Positions 15,959-24,951 of a stretch of DNA of 41,521 nt are shown here, piece by piece. The stretch's first letter is position 1. Each line of letters opens with the position of its first letter. The DNA is from Candidatus Omnitrophota bacterium (GTDB taxonomy: Bacteria; Omnitrophota; Gorgyraeia; Zapsychrales; Fredricksoniimonadaceae), in contig JADFXX010000015.1 of assembly GCA_015233335.1 (NCBI GenBank), positions 550 through 42,070 on the forward strand, written 5' to 3'. Made by a program: the position numbers and the translations under genes. The notes below the pieces were generated by a model, which did not search any database, was not told the origin of the DNA, and worked only from the letters and a program-made list of their open reading frames with translations.

Positions 15959-16840
15959 ATGATTACTCAGGAACGAATTCCCAAGGTTGTTTATCAATTG
16001 CATATCCAGTCTGACACACAAGAGCATTTGGTTTTGGCTCGTGCTGTGCTGTTGAGTGTAGGCTATGAAGATAAGGATTTGGTCACATGCGTGGCTCAAG
16101 ACAAGCCTTCCATCGAATTATTTGATGAACAGAAAACAAAGCTTCTGCAAGTCGAGAAATTATTAAGCTGCCTTCATTTATCCGGCATTCATATCCATAT
16201 GCGACGCCTTCTTCCGTCAGACTGGCTGACTCGCTGGAAGAGGCAATGGAAACCTGCGCGTCTGACAAAACTGTTGGATGTGGTGCCGGTATGGTATAAA
16301 GGCAGGTATAAACCCAAAAAGAGCCGTGATTATATATTAATGGATACCTTGCTGTCCTTTGGTACTGGCCTGCATGAGACCACTCAGATCATGGCTCAAT
16401 TCATTGAAGACAAGCAGGGCGCATTCAGTTCTTTGTTGGATATCGGCACAGGGACCGGGATATTGGGATTAGTCGCGCTTAAATATGGCGCCCGTTATGT
16501 TTGTGGCATCGATATTGGGGAATTAAGTATCCAGGCGGCAGGGGACAATATGAAAGCCAATTCCTTGCATTTTGATATTAAAAGAGCAGACATTAAAACG
16601 TTTCGTTCCAAAAAGAAATTTGATTTTGTGGCTGCTAATCTGATTACGGAAGATTTGATAACCCATGCAAAGAAAATGATTAGTTTTGTCAAAAGAGGCG
16701 GGTTTTTGGCGGTGTCAGGCATATCGCTTGATCATTTAAAAAGATTGCGTCTGGCGTTTTCATCATTGGGGCTTAAAACCCTTAAAATATCCAAGGGAAA
16801 AGAATGGTCGGGAGTGCTTTATCAAAAAACGATGTTGTAG
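15959..16840 (+). CDS. prmA: Ribosomal protein L11 methyltransferase-like (PrmA)
   Basis: A SAM-dependent methyltransferase of 293 residues. The N-terminal half resembles PrmA substrate domains ([11 protein letters not shown], then a Trp-Tyr-containing linker), and FGTGLHETT is the PrmA hallmark (AFGTGxHxTT). The SAM site is [20 protein letters not shown], followed by DFVAANLI in the catalytic motif position. A TTG directly before the ATG is a possible alternative start. The 3' end overlaps the GGQ gene by 37 nt in another frame. Targets other than L11 cannot be excluded. Confidence 0.85.
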   Translation: MITQERIPKVVYQLHIQSDTQEHLVLARAVLLSVGYEDKDLVTCVAQDKPSIELFDEQKTKLLQVEKLLSCLHLSGIHIHMRRLLPSDWLTRWKRQWKPARLTKLLDVVPVWYKGRYKPKKSRDYILMDTLLSFGTGLHETTQIMAQFIEDKQGAFSSLLDIGTGTGILGLVALKYGARYVCGIDIGELSIQAAGDNMKANSLHFDIKRADIKTFRSKKKFDFVAANLITEDLITHAKKMISFVKRGGFLAVSGISLDHLKRLRLAFSSLGLKTLKISKGKEWSGVLYQKTML

Positions 16841-17163
16841 AGACATTTGTGCGTGCCTCCGGGCCCGGAGGCCAAAATGTTAACAAGGTTTCCACTTGTG
16901 TGTCATTGGTCCATAAGCCGACGGGAATTATAGTCAAATGCCGCAAACACCGTACCCAGTTTCTTAACCGTCAGGAAGCTTGGGAGTTGTTGCGTCATGC
17001 ATTAGAGTTAAGACAGCGCAACCAATTACTTGTGCGCCAGTCCATTCGTGAGAAAAAACGGCGGCAAAATCGTAAACGCTCTAAGAAAGCCAAAGAACGG
17101 ATTTTGGAAGAAAAAAAGAAAAATACTAAGAAAAAAGAAAACCGGAAAAAAATCATATGGTAA
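16804..17163 (+). CDS. GGQ-domain release-factor-like protein (ArfB/YaeJ-type peptidyl-tRNA hydrolase)
   Basis: 119 residues. [14 protein letters not shown] (18-31) is the class I release factor GGQ motif that triggers hydrolysis of peptidyl-tRNA. There is no codon-recognition domain, and the C-terminus from about residue 75 is a long, strongly basic helix of Lys and Arg, as in ArfB, where such a tail enters the empty mRNA channel of stalled ribosomes. The predicted role is rescue of stalled ribosomes. The start lies inside prmA (37-nt overlap, AAGGGAAAAG before the ATG) and the stop overlaps moaC. Confidence 0.88.
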   Translation: MVGSALSKNDVVETFVRASGPGGQNVNKVSTCVSLVHKPTGIIVKCRKHRTQFLNRQEAWELLRHALELRQRNQLLVRQSIREKKRRQNRKRSKKAKERILEEKKKNTKKKENRKKIIW

Positions 17164-17651
17164 AGGATTTAAGGAAACAACAGGGAATGTTGGTTGATAT
17201 CAGTGATAAACCAATCACTCATCGCAAGGCTTTTGCAGAAGCTGAGCTTCGTTTTAATCCAAAACATTTTAAAATACTCTTGAAACAAGGCTCGCCTAAA
17301 GGTGATGTATGGCAGACAGCTAAAATTGCCGGTGTTATGGCAGCCAAGCAAACGCCTTCAACGATTCCCTTATGCCATCCTTTATTGTTAGAAAAGGTAC
17401 AGGTCACTTTTGAAGTGCTTAAATCTAAAAATACCGTGAAGGTTTTTGCAGAAGTTTGGTCTTTTGGCAAAACCGGCGTGGAAATGGAAGCTCTGAATGC
17501 GGTATCAACCGCTTCTCTTACGATTTATGATATGATGAAGTGGGCAGGGCAAGACATGGTTCTTTCCGGAATACGCCTGTTGCAAAAAAGCGGAGGCAAA
17601 GGTGGGGTTTACCGCGCTGTTTCTAAAAGAAAATCGATAAATTCTAAATAA
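17157..17651 (+). CDS. moaC: Cyclic pyranopterin monophosphate synthase MoaC
   Basis: Acts with MoaA in the first step of molybdenum cofactor synthesis. The 164 residues include MVDIS-like [35 protein letters not shown] with the conserved CHPL, and [24 protein letters not shown], which contains the catalytic lysine region. Length and order fit MoaC. The ATG overlaps the stop of the GGQ gene by 7 nt. No other moa gene lies in the window, so the rest of the pathway must be elsewhere. Confidence 0.94.
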   Translation: MVKDLRKQQGMLVDISDKPITHRKAFAEAELRFNPKHFKILLKQGSPKGDVWQTAKIAGVMAAKQTPSTIPLCHPLLLEKVQVTFEVLKSKNTVKVFAEVWSFGKTGVEMEALNAVSTASLTIYDMMKWAGQDMVLSGIRLLQKSGGKGGVYRAVSKRKSINSK

Positions 17652-17660
17652 AGGTGCCGT

Positions 17661-17918
17661 GTGAGACGTCAATTCTTTACATTTTTGTGTTTATTACTAA
17701 TGATCATGCCATCAGCATGGGCCTCAAAAGTTAATTATCCTGACCCCAACCGTCAAACTATATGGAACAACATGACGGATAGTATCCACACCTTGGGTCA
17801 AAGCCCTGCTAATGCTAAGAGAACTAAGCAGCGCCTTCATGATACGCGCAGAAAAACCCGTCAAAAAAGCATCAATAAGGCCGAATTTCAAGCTTGGCTC
17901 AATCGCCATCACCAATAA
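17661..17918 (+). CDS. Small secreted protein of unknown function (85 aa)
   Basis: Begins at a GTG with AAAGGTG upstream. Residues 1-21 form a signal peptide (RRQFFTFLCLLLMIMPSAWA, cleavage after SAWA-type AxA at about 21). The mature part of about 64 residues is polar and basic, with a repeat-like pattern of Lys-Arg pairs (KRTKQRLHDTRRKTRQK). No cysteines, no known domain. It lies 9 nt after moaC and 11 nt before the membrane glycosyltransferase, so it is part of the same transcript. Confidence 0.65.
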   Translation: MRRQFFTFLCLLLMIMPSAWASKVNYPDPNRQTIWNNMTDSIHTLGQSPANAKRTKQRLHDTRRKTRQKSINKAEFQAWLNRHHQ

Positions 17919-17929
17919 TTTAAGACACT

Positions 17930-19516
17930 ATGAAGAACAATTTAAGATTTTTAACAGGGGCTTTTGTGATAGGGATTATTATTTTTGGCCTCTGGGCCCG
18001 CTTTTATCATATCGGTGACAATCAATTTCTTTTTTATGATGAAGGTATGTATTTGGGCTATAACCGCATGTTTCTAAATTTGGTTGCAAATAATCCTGCC
18101 CACAATTTGAGCGAACTGGGTATTATTGTTTCATTGATGATGAAAATGGCTTTAAGTACAGCTAAAGCTCTGTGGTTTTTTATTTTAAATTTAAGAGTTT
18201 TCTTTTTAGGTCCCCAATCTTGGTATGTTGCCCGATGGATTTCTGCCGCAAGCGGCTTGACAAGTGTGCTTTTAGTGTATTTCTGGGCCAAGCGATATTT
18301 TCATTCGCATAGGATAGGGATATTAACTGCGGTCATATTGCTTATATTGCCGAGCCACATTTTTTATTCAAGATTAGGGATGCAGGAAGCCCTGAGCAGT
18401 TTATTATTCTTAAGTGCGATTTACTTGTACATGTCAAAGAATGTGATCCGTTGGCAATTTTTTGTTTCTGTTTTATTATTGGCCTGTGTGTTTTTTACAA
18501 ACTATCGGATGATCATAGCTCCTGTTTTTATTGGCTTTATTGAATGTTATAACTTTTTTGTTAAAGCCAGGGTCAACTGGCCCAAATTAATTATTTATAT
18601 TGTCATTTTTTACGGCATTGTATTAGGAGTTGGGTCTTTGTATGGGGGAATGAACAACCATGTGACCTTTGCATGGATGTTTCATCAGGCAGCCGATGCC
18701 GGCGGCAAGTTTAATGTGGTCAATTTTCTTTCCTACCCGTATTATGTTTTTGTGCTGGAGGGATTTTTCTTTGCTTGTTTTTTCTGGGGAAATTTCTATT
18801 TATTGCGGCGTCGGGAATATTCCAAACTTTTACCTTTTGGGATTGTTTTTTTGCAGATGTTGATATTTTCTTTCGCGGCTGAGAAGGGGGCAAGGTATTT
18901 ATGTGTGGTTTTGCCTTTTATGGCCGCGGCAGCAGCCGTTGTTATTGATGACTTATGGCAGAGGTCCAAGAGCCCTCAATGGCGCGTTGGTATTGTTTCG
19001 CTGTGTGTGTTAGGACTTGGAATGATGATGGAGCAGTCTTTCTTAATAGCCGTGGCTTCGACCGATTATGAAAAGGCCGTGCATTTTGTCCTAGATCGCG
19101 ACCCAACAAGCATGATTGTAAGTACCCAACCTTTAGTGGAGGGATTATACCTTGATGACGATAAAAAGATTGTTCCCTGTCCTCAGGATTTGGCGTCACT
19201 ATTTAAATTGTACAAACAAGGGGCAGGGTATTTGATTTTAGACCCTCAAGTGTATATTTCTTGGACTGCCGATGGAAGAAGATTTTCGCCGCCGTTGAAT
19301 GATTATTTGGAATTTATACACAAATCCGTTTCTCCTATACAGACCTTCCCTCATTTGAATAATATTTTCTTAAAAAGATTTGTTTTAGACCATAATGAAC
19401 AGTTATTGGACTCCCTGGCGTTTTTAAGACTTGCTCGAACACGGCAGGCTAATCAAATTAAAATATATGATTTAAAAGATGTTTTTTTGACATTTAAGAA
19501 TTTGCCTGTTCAATAG
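17930..19516 (+). CDS. Polytopic glycosyltransferase of the PMT/ArnT (GT-C) type
   Basis: A 528-residue integral membrane protein with about ten hydrophobic segments. The first periplasmic loop contains YDEGMYLGYNRMF, where a DE pair is the typical catalytic acid of GT-C/PMT_2 enzymes. The region HIFYSRLGMQEALSSLLFLSAIYLY matches the conserved PMT_2 loop (R near the lipid-phosphate site). The C-terminal 150 residues form a soluble domain. It probably moves a sugar from a polyprenyl phosphate to a lipid or protein outside the inner membrane. Substrate unknown. Confidence 0.82.
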   Translation: MKNNLRFLTGAFVIGIIIFGLWARFYHIGDNQFLFYDEGMYLGYNRMFLNLVANNPAHNLSELGIIVSLMMKMALSTAKALWFFILNLRVFFLGPQSWYVARWISAASGLTSVLLVYFWAKRYFHSHRIGILTAVILLILPSHIFYSRLGMQEALSSLLFLSAIYLYMSKNVIRWQFFVSVLLLACVFFTNYRMIIAPVFIGFIECYNFFVKARVNWPKLIIYIVIFYGIVLGVGSLYGGMNNHVTFAWMFHQAADAGGKFNVVNFLSYPYYVFVLEGFFFACFFWGNFYLLRRREYSKLLPFGIVFLQMLIFSFAAEKGARYLCVVLPFMAAAAAVVIDDLWQRSKSPQWRVGIVSLCVLGLGMMMEQSFLIAVASTDYEKAVHFVLDRDPTSMIVSTQPLVEGLYLDDDKKIVPCPQDLASLFKLYKQGAGYLILDPQVYISWTADGRRFSPPLNDYLEFIHKSVSPIQTFPHLNNIFLKRFVLDHNEQLLDSLAFLRLARTRQANQIKIYDLKDVFLTFKNLPVQ

Positions 19517-19567
19517 CAGATTTTTTTAAATATATATCCTTTTTCTTTAGGATGGGCAGTTTTTTGT

Positions 19568-19573
19568 TATAAT
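19568..19573 (+). promoter_or_regulatory. -10 box of a promoter before glgP
   Basis: A consensus TATAAT stands 33 nt before the start codon of the phosphorylase gene, in an AT-rich gap of 90 nt. No good -35 box is seen at 16-18 nt upstream, so the promoter may depend on an activator or the AT-rich context. A weak 5-bp hairpin (ATCCT/AGGAT) lies just upstream. Confidence 0.5.
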
Positions 19574-19606
19574 AAAAATAATACTAAAAAAATCACTAGG
19601 GATGAT

Positions 19607-21601
19607 ATGACATATAAAGAATTTTGCAGCCAAATCGAGAACTTTGACGGGCAATATAATCAAGACATCAACGACTCGACTTATTTTTCTTTTCCTATCG
19701 GGCCTATCCTGGAAGCTGAAAGCAAATTAACCAACCCTGCAGAGAAATCCATCGCTTATTTTTCTATGGAATATGGGCTTGCTCCCAGCATTTATAATTC
19801 TTTTTTGCTTAATCGTCCGATGAGTGAAAAGAATAAGTTTTTTAAACATCAGGTCTTTTCCAATTATTGGATTTCCGATTATGTATTTAAGATCAATATT
19901 CAAAAGATGCTGGATATCCCCATTTACAGCGGAGGATTGGGGGTTTTAGCGGGAGATACGGTTAAAAGTATCGCGGATATGGGTCTTTCCGTCGTGGCCT
20001 TTGGGATTTTATGGAACAAGGGGTATTTTAAACAGAATTTCTGGTATAAGCACGGGCAGGTTCCCGAAGAACTTTCTTGGGACCCTCATTCTTATCCCGG
20101 TTTGATCCCTTTAAAAAATCGTGTGCGGATCAAGACCAAGCAAGGTGATTTGGTTTTGCGCTTATGGAAATATTACGTTTATAGTTACGATAAAAAACAC
20201 GTTGTTCCGTTAGTGTTGCTGGATTCAAACCTTCCGGACAACAATGAGCATTTTCGCAAATTAACTGACCAGCTCTACCGCAGTGATCAGGTCTCCTGGC
20301 GAATATTTCAGCGTTCTATTCTCGGGATCGGCGGTATGAAAGCGGTTGATGATCTAAAATTGTCGATCAATTGTTATCATTTAAATGAAGGGCATGCGGC
20401 ATTTGCTTTGGTTGAAAAATATTTTCAATTAAGCGACAAACGCCAGATGGATACTGAGAAGAAAAAATTTGTTTATACCTGCCATACGCCGGTGGCGGCA
20501 GGTCATGACCGATTTGGGATCAATGATCTGCAGGAAATTTTTACGGACGATTATGTGGAAATCGCCAAAAAATTCGGCAAGGAGAACCCAGCTTCCTCGG
20601 AAGTCAATCTGACCCATATTTGCTTGGACAATTGCCGCCACGTGAATGCGGTGGCGCAAAAACACGGTGAGATCATGCGTCTACAGTTTCCGGCCTTTGC
20701 CAGGCGTATTGACGCGATCACCAACGGTGTGCATGCCCATACTTGGGTCTCAGAAAGCTTTGCTAATTTATTTGATCAATATTCCAGGGTCTTTGGCGAT
20801 TGGCGCGCAGACCCCCAAAAATTACAAAAAGCCGATAGGCTGATCAGGGACCAGGATTTCCGGCGTGATATTTTTCAAGCGCATCAGGTCAATAAACGTA
20901 ATTTATTAAATATAGTCAGACATTGGAAGCTGCAGGAGAATGTTTTAACGATTTGTTGGGCACGCCGGATTACCGGTTATAAACGGCCGTCCTTGCTTTT
21001 TCATCATGTGGAGCAAGTGTTGGATATAGCACGTCAAATAGGCCCCTTGCAGATCATTATCGCCGGAAAATCACATCCTATGGATACGACCGGAGCTTCG
21101 CATATCCAGAATATTATGGAACATATTGACCGGCTCAATAAAGATTTTAAGAATGTCAAAGTATTGATTTTGGAAAATTATGACACTTATTTTGGCAAGC
21201 TTTTAACAAATTCAGTAGACATTTGGCTTAATAATCCTCTGCCTCCGTTTGAGGCCTCCGGCACCAGCGGCATGAAGGCGATTCTTAACGGGGTTCTTCA
21301 GCTTTCAACTTTAGATGGGTGGGTCGTTGAAGCAGAGCGTGACGATATCGGCTGGATCTTCGGTTACCGGCATCAAGGCCCCGAAATCGGCAATGAGGGT
21401 GATTTGCGTCTTGAAGAAGACTCCAAGGCGCTGTATAGCGCGCTCAGAGATGCGGCCGGGCTTTATTACCGGACGAATAAAAATGGCGCCGTTGATATTC
21501 AGAGTCCTTGGATTGATAAAATGATTCGTTGCGTATGCCGCAGCGGCTTTTTTAATACTCATCGGATGGTTTCTGAGTACAAAGCCAAAATGTGGTCGTA
21601 A
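19607..21601 (+). CDS. glgP: Alpha-glucan (glycogen/maltodextrin) phosphorylase
   Basis: A GT35 family enzyme that releases glucose 1-phosphate from alpha-1,4-glucans using pyridoxal phosphate. Visible landmarks: SIAYFSMEYGLAPSI near the N-terminus, IYSGGLGVLAGD, HLNEGHAAFALVEK, and FEASGTSGMKAILNGVLQLSTLDGWV with K557 as the PLP lysine. The length of 664 residues fits the shorter alpha-glucan phosphorylase group and not the 800-residue GlgP. It has its own promoter and heads a transcript with thyA and folA. It implies glycogen storage. Confidence 0.92.
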   Translation: MTYKEFCSQIENFDGQYNQDINDSTYFSFPIGPILEAESKLTNPAEKSIAYFSMEYGLAPSIYNSFLLNRPMSEKNKFFKHQVFSNYWISDYVFKINIQKMLDIPIYSGGLGVLAGDTVKSIADMGLSVVAFGILWNKGYFKQNFWYKHGQVPEELSWDPHSYPGLIPLKNRVRIKTKQGDLVLRLWKYYVYSYDKKHVVPLVLLDSNLPDNNEHFRKLTDQLYRSDQVSWRIFQRSILGIGGMKAVDDLKLSINCYHLNEGHAAFALVEKYFQLSDKRQMDTEKKKFVYTCHTPVAAGHDRFGINDLQEIFTDDYVEIAKKFGKENPASSEVNLTHICLDNCRHVNAVAQKHGEIMRLQFPAFARRIDAITNGVHAHTWVSESFANLFDQYSRVFGDWRADPQKLQKADRLIRDQDFRRDIFQAHQVNKRNLLNIVRHWKLQENVLTICWARRITGYKRPSLLFHHVEQVLDIARQIGPLQIIIAGKSHPMDTTGASHIQNIMEHIDRLNKDFKNVKVLILENYDTYFGKLLTNSVDIWLNNPLPPFEASGTSGMKAILNGVLQLSTLDGWVVEAERDDIGWIFGYRHQGPEIGNEGDLRLEEDSKALYSALRDAAGLYYRTNKNGAVDIQSPWIDKMIRCVCRSGFFNTHRMVSEYKAKMWS

Positions 21602-21613
21602 TAAGGTCAGACG

Positions 21614-22429
21614 ATGAAGCAGTACTTAGATTTAGTCAGGGATATCTTACAGCATGGCCAAAAAAAAGAAGATCGTACCGGTACTGGTACGATTTCTCTT
21701 TTTGGTTATCAGTGCAAATATGATTTGCGTCAGGGATTTCCGCTTTTGACCACAAAAAAGGTGTTGTTTGACGCTCTTGTCTGGGAACTGTTATGGTTCT
21801 TGCGGGGCAGTACGAACATTAATGACGATTTAAAGGTGCACACGCCCATTTGGAATGCTTGGGCCAAGCCTGACGGGGAATTAGGCCCCATCTATGGTTA
21901 TCAATGGCGCAAGTGGGAAAGGTTTGTATTAGATGAAAAGACCGGTCATTACCGCTTGGAACACATCGATCAAATCAAAAATGCTCTCAATTTAATCAAG
22001 ACCAATCCTGATTCCCGCAGGATCATTATTAGCGCCTGGAATGTGGCAGATATTGATAAGATGGCATTACCGCCTTGTCATGCCTTTATTCAATTTTACG
22101 TAATCAACGGCCGTCTTGATTGTCAGCTTTACCAGCGTTCTGCGGATGTCGCTTTAGGGGTTCCTTTTAATATTGCCAGCTATGCGCTGTTGATGACTAT
22201 GTTTGCCTGTGAATGCAATTTAACGCCGGGAATATTCGTTCATACGATGGGGGATGCTCACGTATACCTAAATCATTTGCAAGGTCTTAAGACGCAGTTA
22301 GAACGTACGCCATCGGCCTTGCCGCGTCTTGATCTTCCTCAAAAGAATGTGCTTGATTATAAATTTGATGATTTTAAACTGATCGGCTATCAGCCGGCCG
22401 CATTTATCAAGTTTCCTATTGCCGTGTAA
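21614..22429 (+). CDS. thyA: Thymidylate synthase
   Basis: Converts dUMP to dTMP with methylene-tetrahydrofolate. 271 residues: [15 protein letters not shown] at the N-terminus (phosphate-binding Arg), the active-site cysteine C155 in [30 protein letters not shown] and [14 protein letters not shown]. Length and motifs are those of classic ThyA. The next gene, folA, starts 1 nt after the stop; the pair regenerates tetrahydrofolate from the dihydrofolate that ThyA makes. Confidence 0.97.
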   Translation: MKQYLDLVRDILQHGQKKEDRTGTGTISLFGYQCKYDLRQGFPLLTTKKVLFDALVWELLWFLRGSTNINDDLKVHTPIWNAWAKPDGELGPIYGYQWRKWERFVLDEKTGHYRLEHIDQIKNALNLIKTNPDSRRIIISAWNVADIDKMALPPCHAFIQFYVINGRLDCQLYQRSADVALGVPFNIASYALLMTMFACECNLTPGIFVHTMGDAHVYLNHLQGLKTQLERTPSALPRLDLPQKNVLDYKFDDFKLIGYQPAAFIKFPIAV

Positions 22430-22430
22430 T

Positions 22431-22958
22431 ATGAAGCCTTTTTCTATAATAGTAGGTTTTGATTCTCAATATGGAATAGGCAAGAATGGTCAACTGCCTT
22501 GGCATTTGCCTTTAGACTTGATACATTTTAAGAATATCACATCTGCGGTAAGTGATCCCTCTTTGAAAAACGCACTCATCATGGGACGAAAGACTTGGGA
22601 TTCATTACCCCAAAAGTTTCGCCCTTTGCCCGGACGTGAAAATCTCGTGTTAACTAAGACAGGCAAGCTTAATTTGCCTCCAGTGGTCCTTAGCTCCTCA
22701 AGCTTGGATGATGCGCTTGATCAACTGACAAGGCCAACAATAGAGAATATTTTTGTTATAGGAGGCCAGCAGGTTTATGCGCAAGCCATAAACCATCCTT
22801 TATGTCAGAAGCTTTATGTGACCCATGTCCAAGGTCAATATGCCTGTGATTCCTTTTTCCCGCCAATTAGTCGTCAATTTATCCCTGTCAGCGCGTCAGA
22901 ATTCTACACAGATGGCACAATTAGCTTTCAATTTTCCGAATATTTACGTCAGATATAA
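22431..22958 (+). CDS. folA: Dihydrofolate reductase
   Basis: 175 residues. The N-terminus has SIIVGFDSQYGIGKNGQLPWHLPLDLIHFK, with the substrate-binding WHLPLD; LIMGRKTWDSLP and VIGGQQVYAQAI form the NADPH site. A TTG at 22419 inside thyA is an alternative start but the ATG at 22431 directly abuts the thyA stop (TAATATG). It is functionally tied to ThyA. It is followed by about 190 nt of AT-rich non-coding DNA. Confidence 0.95.
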   Translation: MKPFSIIVGFDSQYGIGKNGQLPWHLPLDLIHFKNITSAVSDPSLKNALIMGRKTWDSLPQKFRPLPGRENLVLTKTGKLNLPPVVLSSSSLDDALDQLTRPTIENIFVIGGQQVYAQAINHPLCQKLYVTHVQGQYACDSFFPPISRQFIPVSASEFYTDGTISFQFSEYLRQI

Positions 22959-23108
22959 ACCTTCAAAATCTTTATTTTAAGGAAGCGCTTTCTCAAATAC
23001 ACATGAATTTGTTGTAAATGCTTGATCTTCAATATTTTACATTCATAAATAAATAATAATTTTATTGTATTTTTCGAACAAAATCGCTTTTATTAGTAAA
23101 TTTTAATG

Positions 23109-23114
23109 TATAAT
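23109..23114 (+). promoter_or_regulatory. -10 box within the AT-rich gap before the response regulator
   Basis: TATAAT lies 36 nt before the ATG of the regulator gene in a very AT-rich 191-nt gap (22959-23149). No convincing -35 box is present. The gap also contains a short palindrome AAGCGCTT around 22982-22989. I see no RNA gene or ORF in this stretch. Confidence 0.45.
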
Positions 23115-23149
23115 TATATTGATAAATTGTGATTCTAAAAGGAATAGGT

Positions 23150-24313
23150 ATGCCAAACAATAATGGTAAGACAGTGCTTATTGTTGATGATGAACCTGCC
23201 TTGGCCCAGCTGTTGAGCATCCTTTTAGGATCACATGGATATTCCACAAAAGTTGCGTCCACAGGCAGGCAAGCCCTAGAAGTAACACAACCCGGCATTG
23301 ATCTAATCCTTTTGGATATGATGCTGCCGGATTTTGAAGGTTTAAAGGTTTGTCAGCAGCTTAAATCCAATTCCGAAACACGCGATATCCCCATCATCAT
23401 GATCAGCGGTAAACAAAGTAAGAATGACCGGATCGAAAGCCTTTATTTAGGGGCGGATGATTATTTAACCAAACCTTTTGAACCCGAAGAACTTTTTGCG
23501 CGTATGGATGTGATTTTACGCCGACATCATAACTCATCTCAAGGGGTGTATAATCCCCAACAGCAGGATATTATATGTGAATTAAGACGCATCATTGACG
23601 AAAAAGCCGTTAATGTCTGTTTTCAGCCGATTTATTTTTTTAAACCGATGCGCTTAATGGGTTTTGAAATGTTAAGCCGCCCGCAAACAAGCACCATGAT
23701 GGTTAATCCGGAAATTTTCTTTAAATTTGCATTAAAATACGGGGTTTATTACGATGTAGAAATGATAGGCTGGAATAAAGCGCTAAAAACAGCATGTGAA
23801 GTCTTTGACGGCCGTCAGAAATTATTTTTAAACTGTGATCCCTATCTTGTTGAAAGCGATAAATTCAAGAATATTAAAGATATGTTTTCCGGTTATGGGA
23901 TGCCTAGCAATGAAGTCTTTTTAGAGGTCACCGAACGTTCTGCGGTAATAGCCTATGATGCTTTTTTTGAACGTCTTAGAGATTTCCGTGACGACGGTTT
24001 TAAGATCGCGGTTGATGATGTGGGTGCGGGATATTCGAGCTTAGAGGCTATTGTACAGATTAAGCCTGAAGTCATTAAATTAGAGAGACAGATCATCAGT
24101 GGGATGAGCGCGGACCCGTTTAAAAGAAGCATTATTAAACTGATTGTTTCGTTTTGCCGGGAAAACAGTATTGTCTGTGTAGCGGAAGGCATTGAAAATA
24201 GACAAGACTTTGACGTTCTGCTTGAGTTGGGTGTTGATGCCGGGCAGGGATATTATTTAAGCCGGCCTGTGGACCACATTGATCTTTCCGCTATGCAAGA
24301 GCTTCATTTTTAA
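23150..24313 (+). CDS. Response regulator with C-terminal EAL domain (c-di-GMP phosphodiesterase)
   Basis: Residues 1-120 form a receiver domain: acidic pocket D13/D14, phosphate acceptor D56, S86 and K108 are all present. Residues from about 140 form an EAL domain. The signature reads FEML in place of EAL, so the Glu is kept; the Asn (LNCDP), Glu (LEVTE), Asp pair (VDDVG) and Lys (IKLER) of the metal and substrate site are also kept, as is VAEGIE. It may therefore hydrolyse c-di-GMP. The start has AAAGGA 7 nt upstream; an in-frame GTG 21 nt earlier is less likely. No histidine kinase lies nearby. Confidence 0.88.
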   Translation: MPNNNGKTVLIVDDEPALAQLLSILLGSHGYSTKVASTGRQALEVTQPGIDLILLDMMLPDFEGLKVCQQLKSNSETRDIPIIMISGKQSKNDRIESLYLGADDYLTKPFEPEELFARMDVILRRHHNSSQGVYNPQQQDIICELRRIIDEKAVNVCFQPIYFFKPMRLMGFEMLSRPQTSTMMVNPEIFFKFALKYGVYYDVEMIGWNKALKTACEVFDGRQKLFLNCDPYLVESDKFKNIKDMFSGYGMPSNEVFLEVTERSAVIAYDAFFERLRDFRDDGFKIAVDDVGAGYSSLEAIVQIKPEVIKLERQIISGMSADPFKRSIIKLIVSFCRENSIVCVAEGIENRQDFDVLLELGVDAGQGYYLSRPVDHIDLSAMQELHF

Positions 24314-24325
24314 TCCTAAAACCTC

Positions 24326-24354
24326 TTGAGCCCTGCCTTAGGCTGTGTTAATAT
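24326..24354 (+). promoter_or_regulatory. Promoter for the lipoprotein at 24361, possibly leaderless
   Basis: TTGAGC (24326-24331) and TAATAT (24349-24354) are 17 nt apart. The expected start, 7 nt after the -10 box, coincides with the GTG start codon at 24361, and no Shine-Dalgarno sequence precedes it. Confidence 0.55.
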
Positions 24355-24360
24355 TCCTCC

Positions 24361-24933
24361 GTGATAAAAAAACTTTCCTTTTTATTGCTTTTTACAGTGA
24401 TTTGCGGTTGTTCATCGACAAAAAAAATAGACCATTCACATTTATTTACAAAAGCCCCTGTTGTTACAGGTTCTTTAATTAACGCTACGGCATTCCAACG
24501 TGAAGGCTCTCTTGTATTAGGCGTTTTTAAACCCGGTCCGGATGCCGCCGCCAATGACGAGACCGACCGCCTGTCCTTGATGCTGATTAAAGGTATTAAA
24601 GAAACCTTACTGCAGGAGAAAACCGCTCATTTTAAAATTTTGGATGATGATCAAAAGAATCCTGATTTTGTAATGGACGGATACATTGAAGGTTATACTA
24701 AGGCAGGACGCTTTTCCCATCTTCTGTGGCATAAGAATGAGGCTCGTTTGTCTGTTGATGGTGAGATTTGGCTGCAGAAAACCGGTGAGAAAATATTTAT
24801 GTTTCAAGCCTCCGAGGTCATTAATCTTAACAATCAAAATTCTTTAAGCGCGGCTTATCAAATGGGCGCTGCCATTGCGGAATTCATCAGTAAATATGAT
24901 CATCCGCAGGAAAATTTAAATTCTGGCGTTTGA
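24361..24933 (+). CDS. Lipoprotein of unknown function (DUF4410/DUF4136-like)
   Basis: 190 residues from a GTG start. A signal peptide ends in a lipobox with Cys at about 17 (VICGC). The mature part has alternating beta-strand pattern (SLVLGVFKPG, FVMDGYIEGYTKAGR, ARLSVDGEIWLQ) and ends in a helix with AAYQMGAAIAEFI, a layout seen in DUF4410-type outer-membrane-linked lipoproteins. The function of these is unknown. hldD follows after 18 nt. Confidence 0.72.
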   Translation: MIKKLSFLLLFTVICGCSSTKKIDHSHLFTKAPVVTGSLINATAFQREGSLVLGVFKPGPDAAANDETDRLSLMLIKGIKETLLQEKTAHFKILDDDQKNPDFVMDGYIEGYTKAGRFSHLLWHKNEARLSVDGEIWLQKTGEKIFMFQASEVINLNNQNSLSAAYQMGAAIAEFISKYDHPQENLNSGV

Positions 24934-24951
24934 CCGCAAGGAGTGTTGACC

